NCBI GenBank assembly: GCA_033961575.1
Contig: CM066738.1
Location: 91,833,478 to 91,897,477 of the forward strand
Source of the DNA: Aselliscus stoliczkanus
Lineage: Eukaryota; Chordata; Mammalia; Chiroptera; Hipposideridae
Reading direction: 5' to 3'
DNA length: 64,000 nt
Below, in pieces: positions 58,501 through 64,000 of the stretch. The position numbers were made by a program, and so were the translations under genes. Every line of letters starts with the position of its first letter. Position 1 is the stretch's first letter. The notes below the pieces were generated by a model. It was given only the letters and a program-made list of their open reading frames with translations, was not told where the DNA came from and searched no databases.

Positions 58501-61376
58501 GGGCCATTTTACAGTTTCCAAGGCTCTACAGGAAGTATCAGAGCCCCAAAGTGAGTTCAGGTCTGCTCAGTTTTTGAGCCTGGATTCCTAATTGTCACAA
58601 GCGATGGCTTCGCCTAATTCTCCAGTGCTCTAAGAGAACTGGATTTTAGGTGTGGTAACTGTGAGCATCTGTCCACCTCCTCGTAAAAAGCCCCGCAAAC
58701 CTCTGGCTGGGATTCCTCTATACTTCCTCCTGATGTGGCTTCACAAAGTTCCGTTTTCCCCTTTCCATCTGAGTTAATCTAAATCTGTTTGCCAGCCTCA
58801 TGGCTTCTCCCATTCAGTGAACCAGCACGTAATGTGCACCTGCTATTTTCATTGGTGTGAAATTAACAGCCTCTTTGTGGTGTATCTAAACCACGCATTA
58901 TTCATACTTGGGCACACACACACCACTTCCTTGGTCAGTGGAGCACACTGCAGATAAAAAAAAAGAGGAAAATTTTTTTGTTGTTTAATTGAAGTGTTTC
59001 ATATATGTGGTAATCACAGAGGATTCGTTTTAATTCAGATAAAAAGGTTGAATGACAGGTCTGTATCACAGCTGACCCATTGTACTGTATCATTCTAATT
59101 AAAAACAGAAACGTGTACAGGTTATATGGTAAAGCACTTAATCAGGAAAATGTATCAATGATTATGAATTAATGTGTTCAAATGATTAATTAGCGTTTAT
59201 TCGTGGGATAAAGTCTGGCTACACTGGCTTCATGGAGGGTAGGTGGGCACTTGAGTGAGTCAATGGGACTTGAACCCACTCTGCTGGATCTAAAAGCAGG
59301 CATTTGCAAACTCAACAACAATTAGATAAACATCAGCTTAGAGGGGAAACTATCATTTAACGTTTGCTCATGGCTGCAAGGAACGGTGCAGTCTTTCTTA
59401 AGACACACTTTTAAGAATTAGAGAACCCTGAACCCTTCGGAATCATGTTTTTTTAAGGTTTCAAGGATATTTTGAATATGTTTCTTTTTCTCAAAGCTCC
59501 AAACCTCATGATGTTCCTATCACACTATCAAAAGCTACCGGCCTTTCTCCTCCCTTCGATCTTATTCTAAGCCTCAGCAGGCATTCTCTAAGTTCAAAAT
59601 ATTGAGCTCCAAACCTCCTTGTGGGTACTAACAGATCACAAACTTGCAGGCCCTGTTGCTCCTTGTGGTCGGAGCTCTCTTCTATCGCGCGTCTTCTTTT
59701 ACTTTTATTGCGCTAAGCTTTCTGGTGGAACACACTTTGACATGTTACCAGGAACCTAGTATTATTCAAAAACACCACCTGAGAGGGCACATCTTTCAGT
59801 CATGCTGATTACATTGGAGAAGCCCTGGTGAATGCAGACCTTCATGCTCATATTATTAAAATTTTCACAATTACTGGAAAATCTTCTTCCAGATGCTGGT
59901 TTATGGCTCTAGCATAGGAATGGCCAACATGCGTTTTGCGATGCCTGGATTAATAAACAAGGGGCATGCTGACATTCTAAAAAAGTGTCCCAGAAAAAAA
60001 TTAACATTAAAAATATAGAATTTAAAATATGTTCTCATACTATTTTCTTTTCCACTTTCCTTTCTCTTGGAGAGAAGAATATGACTAAGTAAAACTCAAA
60101 AAAACTTGAAAAAACACATTGTGAGGCATATGTCCAAATGTGACCCAGACCAGGGCTGGTAGACATTAGAAATCTGGTCACCTACGTAAAGTCTTTCTGA
60201 AATTCCAGGGCTCTGGAGGTAGAAACAATAGTTTTTACCCTACAGTATCTCCTGCCACCGAATTTGGAATGGAATTTTAACATTAAATATGGATGGGAAA
60301 TCCAAAAACTACTAAAATTATACTAATTTCAATTAATAAAATAAATGTGTGTATACACTGAATTGTTATATTTTAAATCTTCTTGTTTATACATATCTCA
60401 AGCACCAACCAGCAATCCAGCTAGCATTATTTGAAAATAAAAATTGTTCATTTGTTTTTCCTCCCTTAGAGAATAAAAATACCTGAGCTATTCTTTTAGA
60501 ACCTATATATAAAATCTAAGTATAACTGAATATTTAAATACATCTACATATTTAATGTACATTTGCATATATTTTTAAAATATACACACTATATACATAC
60601 AGATACACATATATCAATACAATAAATACCAAAGGTTCTTATAGGAAATGTCATCTGTGAGCTGATTCAAAGCATAAATAACAGGCTAAAATTTTCAAAT
60701 ATTTAGACAGAGACCACAGGAAGACAGAATGGTGCTTTACAGTCACTTAATACTTAGAATCATATTCTTAAGCCTAATAATGGAAATATCATAAAATATC
60801 ATAATACAATGAAATGAAAGTGATTTCTTACTGAATACTGGGAAAGATGTATTTCCTTTTAACACTTGGAATTCTTGTTCTAGTCGTCTCCGTAAATCTA
60901 TTTGTTCAAATAAAACCTTCTGAAGTTCTTCTAATAAAGAAAAAAAGAAGAGTCATTTTACTAATCTTTACAAATAACTCTCCAGAGAACTGTTATATAT
61001 GGCAATTTATTATTATAAGACGAAATATTTTACCAGTTTAAAAAGTGTTGCATAGACATAGGATAGATTTTGTGCAGAAATCCATGAATATAAATCAATG
61101 TAATATATTATTTTAAAGTATTATATTACAGTGTCATGTATTGATTGATATGTATGCATTAATCTCAATTATATCCACCCAATGGTCCATATATTATTCA
61201 TATGTTGCTTGTCAAGCTTAAAATATGGCATAGAACAAAAATATCCCCCTATTATCTCTATAGTCTTTTAAAGCTAAGAGAAGTTCTCCAGAATTAAAAC
61301 TTTTCTTTACCTTTCCCCATATTTTCTACATCCTTTTTGAGTGAATGAGGTGAATTTGTTTCTTGGGGGTGTTCAC
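43535..61376 (-). CDS. SKOR2: SKOR2, SKI-family transcriptional co-repressor (3' part; four coding exons)
   Basis: The exons 61311-61376, 60832-60930, 51313-51380 and 43535-43597 join through GT-AG introns in matching phase and end in TAA. They encode the last 97 complete residues. In order these are a polar stretch (EHPQETNSPHSLKKD), a charged coiled coil (ELQKVLFEQIDLRRRLEQEF, then NFQDQMKRELAYREEMVQQL) and a short basic tail (LIRKEKLGAHLSKS). SKOR2 (FUSSEL18/CORL2) is a nuclear co-repressor of the SKI/SNO family, expressed in cerebellar Purkinje and other neurons. Its DACH-like and SAND-like domains are encoded upstream, off the right edge. The C-terminal coiled coil is a family hallmark. 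The neighbour IER3IP1 on the same strand agrees with human 18q21 order. Identification rests on remembered family sequence and on phase agreement at three junctions. Confidence 0.92.
43793..43916 (+). mobile_element. Short tRNA-derived SINE
   Basis: The head is GGCTAGCCAAGTGGCGTGGT, with a (CAA)n-rich tail. The flanking duplication AAAAAGCATGTCAAGG is perfect, pointing to a young insertion in the last SKOR2 intron. Confidence 0.93.
44816..44931 (+). repeat. Possible L1 3'-end fragment
   Basis: TTTGTACATCTGAAACCAAT followed by an A/T-rich end echoes the L1 terminus at 7225-7276. Confidence 0.4.
45466..45646 (+). mobile_element. tRNA-Ile-like SINE (about 180 bp)
   Basis: The A box region GGTTAGCTCAGTTGGTTAGA and B box GGTTCGAGCCC are clear, followed by the body GAGCTGATGGGTCCTGG and the tail CAATAAAATT. 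AAAGATTGAGT is perfectly duplicated. It is a SINE, not a tRNA gene. Confidence 0.93.
45984..46089 (+). mobile_element. Short tRNA-derived SINE
   Basis: The head is GGCTGGCCGAGTGGCGCAGT. It is flanked by AATTATC(T/C)CCACT on both sides. Confidence 0.92.
49930..50057 (+). mobile_element. Short tRNA-derived SINE
   Basis: The head is GGCTGGCCGAGTGGCGCGGT, with an A-rich tail. It is flanked by GAAAATCCTTTTGT / GAAAGTCCTTTTGT. Confidence 0.92.
51313..51380 (-). CDS. SKOR2: SKOR2 internal coding exon (coiled coil, second half)
   Basis: The acceptor CTACTAG precedes 51380 and the donor GTAAGA follows 51313. The 68-nt exon encodes NFQDQMKRELAYREEMVQQL and then QI, ending in phase 0. Reading through the donor gives VRCISASK and a stop, so intron retention would add only eight residues. 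Confidence 0.93.
52260..52500 (+). repeat. L2-like fragment
   Basis: C/T-rich sequence with CTGGCTTCCCATCGCTTTC resembles the L2 3' region. Confidence 0.5.
52620..53038 (-). mobile_element. L1 3' region, antisense
   Basis: AAGGTTCACAGCAAAATTAA, CACTATCAACATCACTCACC and ATCCTATGGGTTTGGACGAA match the antisense of old L1 3' sequence. Confidence 0.75.
53052..53233 (+). mobile_element. tRNA-Ile-like SINE inside L1
   Basis: GACTGGTTAGCTCAGGTGGT (A box) and GGTTCGATTCCCA (B box), with the body GAGCTGATGGGTCCTGGG. AAAGACCCAATCC is perfectly duplicated. Same family as 45466-45646. Confidence 0.93.
53485..53870 (+). repeat. L2 3' end
   Basis: CTTCCAGAAAATTCTCACTG, AAGTTCTTGGAGGGCAGTAA and GCAGGTATACAGCAGGGGCG follow the L2 3' order. 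Confidence 0.7.
54590..55530 (+). repeat. Old L1 3' portion
   Basis: AAGTGATCAACATCCCTAGC, CAGCAATTCTTTTAGGAGTT and ATCCTACAGAAATAATTATG are L1 ORF2-end phrases, heavily mutated. Confidence 0.7.
56400..56960. repeat. Old interspersed repeat, family not assigned
   Basis: ATGCCAGGTGCTATGTGGGC and GAAGGGTTTTGAGAGTCAGT have the feel of an ancient mammalian repeat. A similar block lies at 31050-31380. No family named. Confidence 0.35.
58014..58227 (+). repeat. Polypyrimidine (CTTCC)n-like tract
   Basis: About 210 nt almost wholly C and T on the plus strand, hence purine-rich on the SKOR2 sense strand. It lies inside a SKOR2 intron. Confidence 0.85.
60832..60930 (-). CDS. SKOR2: SKOR2 internal coding exon (coiled coil, first half)
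   Basis: The acceptor TTTATTAG precedes 60930 and the donor GTAAGA follows 60832. The 99-nt exon encodes ELQKVLFEQIDLRRRLEQEF and then QVLKGNTSFPVF. It leaves one base (A), completed by AT of the next exon to Asn. The leucine and charge spacing is that of a coiled coil. Confidence 0.93.
61311..61376 (-). CDS. SKOR2: SKOR2 internal coding exon (EHPQETN...NMGK)
   Basis: A long pyrimidine tract and AAAAG acceptor precede base 61376. The donor GTAAAG follows base 61311. The 66-nt exon begins with the last two bases of a codon ending GT, reads 21 codons and leaves one base (G), which pairs with AA of the next exon to make Glu. This is the most upstream exon I can support. Confidence 0.88.
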
Positions 61377-64000
61377 CTTTTAAAAAAAAAGGAGAAAAAA
61401 AATATTAGTTTTCTGTAGGCTATTTTCTGAAAGTTTTTCTCTTCATTTTCTTTTAATATCTATAAAAGAGTTTATTATTTAATATAGCTTGAAAGTGGAA
61501 GTCCTCAGAACCAAATGTCCTCATTTGCTCGTGTCCAATTCCCCTGAAACATGGCGGGGAGCCGAGAAAACGAGGGCACGGTGCACATAGCCTGTGATGG
61601 CAGCTCCGTGGAAGTAGATCCCTGATGTCAGCCTCCTTCCAACTTCCACCACTATCCATCCTTTACAATGAAGGTGATTGCTAGAATGGGCAAGAGAGGA
61701 GGTTGAACACTCAACAGTTCTGGAGGAAGCCCGATCACAGTCCCTCTCTTCAGAAGTAAAGAAGACTCCATCTATTGGAAGGCCCTTAAGACTTGTGGAA
61801 GCAGAGGCCTCTTGCCATCTTGGGCCGCCAAAATTTGGAGCAATGAAAAAGAAATGGGAAATGTTTTAGTTGTCCCTGGGAGAGAATTGATAAGCCTGGA
61901 GCAATTTCCTAATAACTGACAGTTTTTCTAAATCGACATATAACAGAGATGTGAAATAGTTGTCTTATGTTACTTTGTAATATTCACATGCTTGCTGATA
62001 GTTTCTTAAGTACTTGAATTTAACCAATAAAAACTCCCTTGTAGATACAGGTTAGATTGTTTTTCTTACCTGTTTTGCTTATGTATGCTCACTAGAATGA
62101 TGGCAAGCTAAAGAAATGTATTTATTTACACTCATAAATTGAGTCTACATAATCCAGAAAACATAAATGAATCAAAAAAATCCAATCATTCAGCTAACCA
62201 GAATTTTTTCATTTTCAAATTTCAATCTGCTCTCTGCAACTACCCACATAATGTAATAAGCTTTCCATTTCCATCGAAAGAGGTACAGTATAGACAAAAG
62301 TGCTCTGAGGTTTCATGCATTCCTCCTTCCTCGCCCCCAGGTTAGCTCCCTCATCTGTGCTCTGGCAATGTTTGTTTACTTGCTTTCTGCACACAGTAGG
62401 TGGCATGCTACTTGAAGGTAGGGGCGCTGTCTTTCCTGCATAGTTAGTGCCTAGCATGGTGCTGCACACATAATAGGTATTCAATAAAGTGTTTTTGGCT
62501 GTCATTGAAAAGAACCCCAGGAGGTTGTAAATTCTAAATATAGCACAGGCCAGAATGCATCATTTCAATTCTTGCCTCACTATTTATTCATCTCCCTTCC
62601 TCAGCAAGAAATGGAATGTAATGGCCCTGGGCACTTGCAGGAATACTGGGAGACTTCATCGCCAAGGTAAAAATTCCTGCAAAGAGGGAGACTGAATTTC
62701 TCCCCAAAGCAGAGGCTACATTATCAAGGACAGACAGAAAAATCCTTAACATGATATTGTAAATGGCGATTCTGATTCCACCTGTTGACTGTTGGGAGTA
62801 TGTGTGTGTTGGTATTTGTATGTGCATATGTATGTATTTAAATGCATATATGTAAATATAACATATGCAAATATTCCTGCACATGTAGTTATGGTGCTTT
62901 CCTGCTTCCTATCATTAGGACAATAAGATCTTTGGCATCCATGAATTCTTTAATGTCAGCCATTTTCTCTACTATGTAGATCATATTTGCTCAACCTCAT
63001 TCCACTATCATCTTGGATATGACCTCTCTCTCTAGGCTTGTGAACATTAATACCTTGGCGTTCTTCTCCATATAATAAAATAATGAGGAAATATCTGTGA
63101 CGTATTCTAAATATAGACCTTACTATAATTCCTATAAAATACTACTATTTCAAAGAACAGTAACATGCAGGTTGATAACAAATCATACATATGTAAACCA
63201 AAAATAGTGGTATTTGGAAATGAAGAAAAGTGCATATTATGTGCGGTTTTGCCTATGTTGCTCTAGTCTCAGTTAACAGGTTAGGTGTATAGACCTTTCA
63301 TGCACCTGAACAAGAGAAGAAAACAAGCATGTACATATCTCTGCATCCATTTAATGAGATTTTATTATTCTACAATTTTCCCGACCACTTGAAAATTGAT
63401 TTAAGTGACATATTTTGTTTCTGAATAGGCAACTCTGGAAACCATGTGCTTATTGCATTATAGACCAGATTCTTTCTGATTCATTAGTGCATTTTTGTGC
63501 GCTGTTTGCCTTATATTACATTTCAATTAGATAATTAAATTTAAAAATTAAAATATAATATGTTAAAATGCATTTCTTTTCCACTTCACAATTAGGGGGT
63601 TTCCATAGGTATGAAACCATTAAACAAATGGCTAGTAAATGGAAACTATATTAACCACAGGCAAATCTACTGATGACATTAATAATAAGCTTTTCTTTTC
63701 ATCAGCATTGCAGAGGTTTTATTAATATTTTACATCAGTGTCTATTTCAAAGAGATATTTTGCTGCAACTTCTAGGCAAAATCTGTCAATTTTGAGCTTA
63801 AATTAGAATGTTTCATTTACAAAGGGTTTTTTAAAATGGTTAAGTGTTAGGTAAATAAGGAGCACAGACGCTTCAGCTGCCTTTCGAATGTCTGGACCGC
63901 TGCCTTTTATATATTACTAATCTGTAAAACCAGATTGTTAATGGTGGTTAAAAATGACCTCTGGGAGCCTGGATATGTTTGTTCACTATTACTGCTAATG
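61377..64000 (-). other. SKOR2: SKOR2 upstream intron sequence
   Basis: Non-coding, apart from a doubtful 18-nt microexon at 62070-62087. It contains an L2 3' end near 62330-62500 and a short GT-rich run near 62800-62830. The span 62880-64000 is AT-rich and shows nothing I can name. The upstream SKOR2 exons lie off the window. Confidence 0.6.
62330..62500 (+). repeat. L2 3' end
   Basis: GTAGGGGCGCTGTCTTTCCT and AATAGGTATTCAATAAAGTG match the L2 3' terminus. Confidence 0.65.

Larger units (their letters stand above)
51381..60831 (-). other. SKOR2: SKOR2 intron
   Basis: A large GT-AG intron. It contains an antisense L1, L2 pieces, one tRNA-Ile-like SINE, a sense L1, an old repeat-like block near 56.4-57.0 kb and a 200-nt polypyrimidine tract, each listed separately or under findings. 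The spans 54010-54590, 55530-56400 and 58230-60830 show nothing I can name. Confidence 0.88.

Noticed and set aside
61453..61869. Open frames on either strand just upstream of a SKOR2 exon
   Set aside because: No splice sites in matching phase and no similarity to SKI-family sequence that I can see.

Overview
The window is vertebrate nuclear DNA, almost certainly from a placental mammal and most likely a bat. It has small exons in long introns, CpG-island promoters, old L1/L2/MIR/MaLR repeats, and many younger tRNA-derived SINEs. Several SINEs carry target-site duplications (TSDs) and match modular tRNA-SINE families I associate with bats. That taxonomic call is inference from SINE style, not a database match.

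Two protein-coding genes can be read directly, both on the minus strand. IER3IP1 is complete: coding exons at 22225-22315, 15794-15895 and 14826-14881 join in phase to an 82-residue ER membrane protein, with a CpG-island promoter at about 21.9-22.5 kb and a 3'UTR ending near 13.69 kb. SKOR2 is present only as its 3' part: coding exons at 61311-61376, 60832-60930, 51313-51380 and 43535-43597 join in phase and encode the C-terminal coiled coil. The rest of SKOR2 lies beyond the right edge.

Layout from left to right: 1-9.6 kb is repeat-rich non-coding DNA (L1, L2, MIR, SINEs), probably inside HDHD2 intron 1. A CpG island with NRF1 and GC-box motifs at 9.65-10.3 kb is probably the HDHD2 promoter, inferred from the human gene order HDHD2-IER3IP1-SKOR2, all on the same strand. 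A short intergenic gap follows to 13.69 kb, then IER3IP1 (13.69-22.5 kb), then about 15-21 kb of intergenic DNA. SKOR2 sequence runs from 43.5 kb, or from about 38 kb if a candidate alternative last exon is real, to the right edge. The genes are neighbours but not functionally linked: IER3IP1 acts in ER-Golgi transport, SKOR2 is a neuronal transcriptional co-repressor, and HDHD2 is a HAD-like hydrolase.

I found no bacterial-type system, CRISPR array, intact provirus or exotic gene cluster. The best leads are a candidate alternative SKOR2 last exon near 38.66 kb, a pre-miRNA-like hairpin in IER3IP1 intron 2, a palindromic mariner-type MITE, a SINE cluster in which one target motif appears four times, and composite SINEs that combine different heads with a shared tail.
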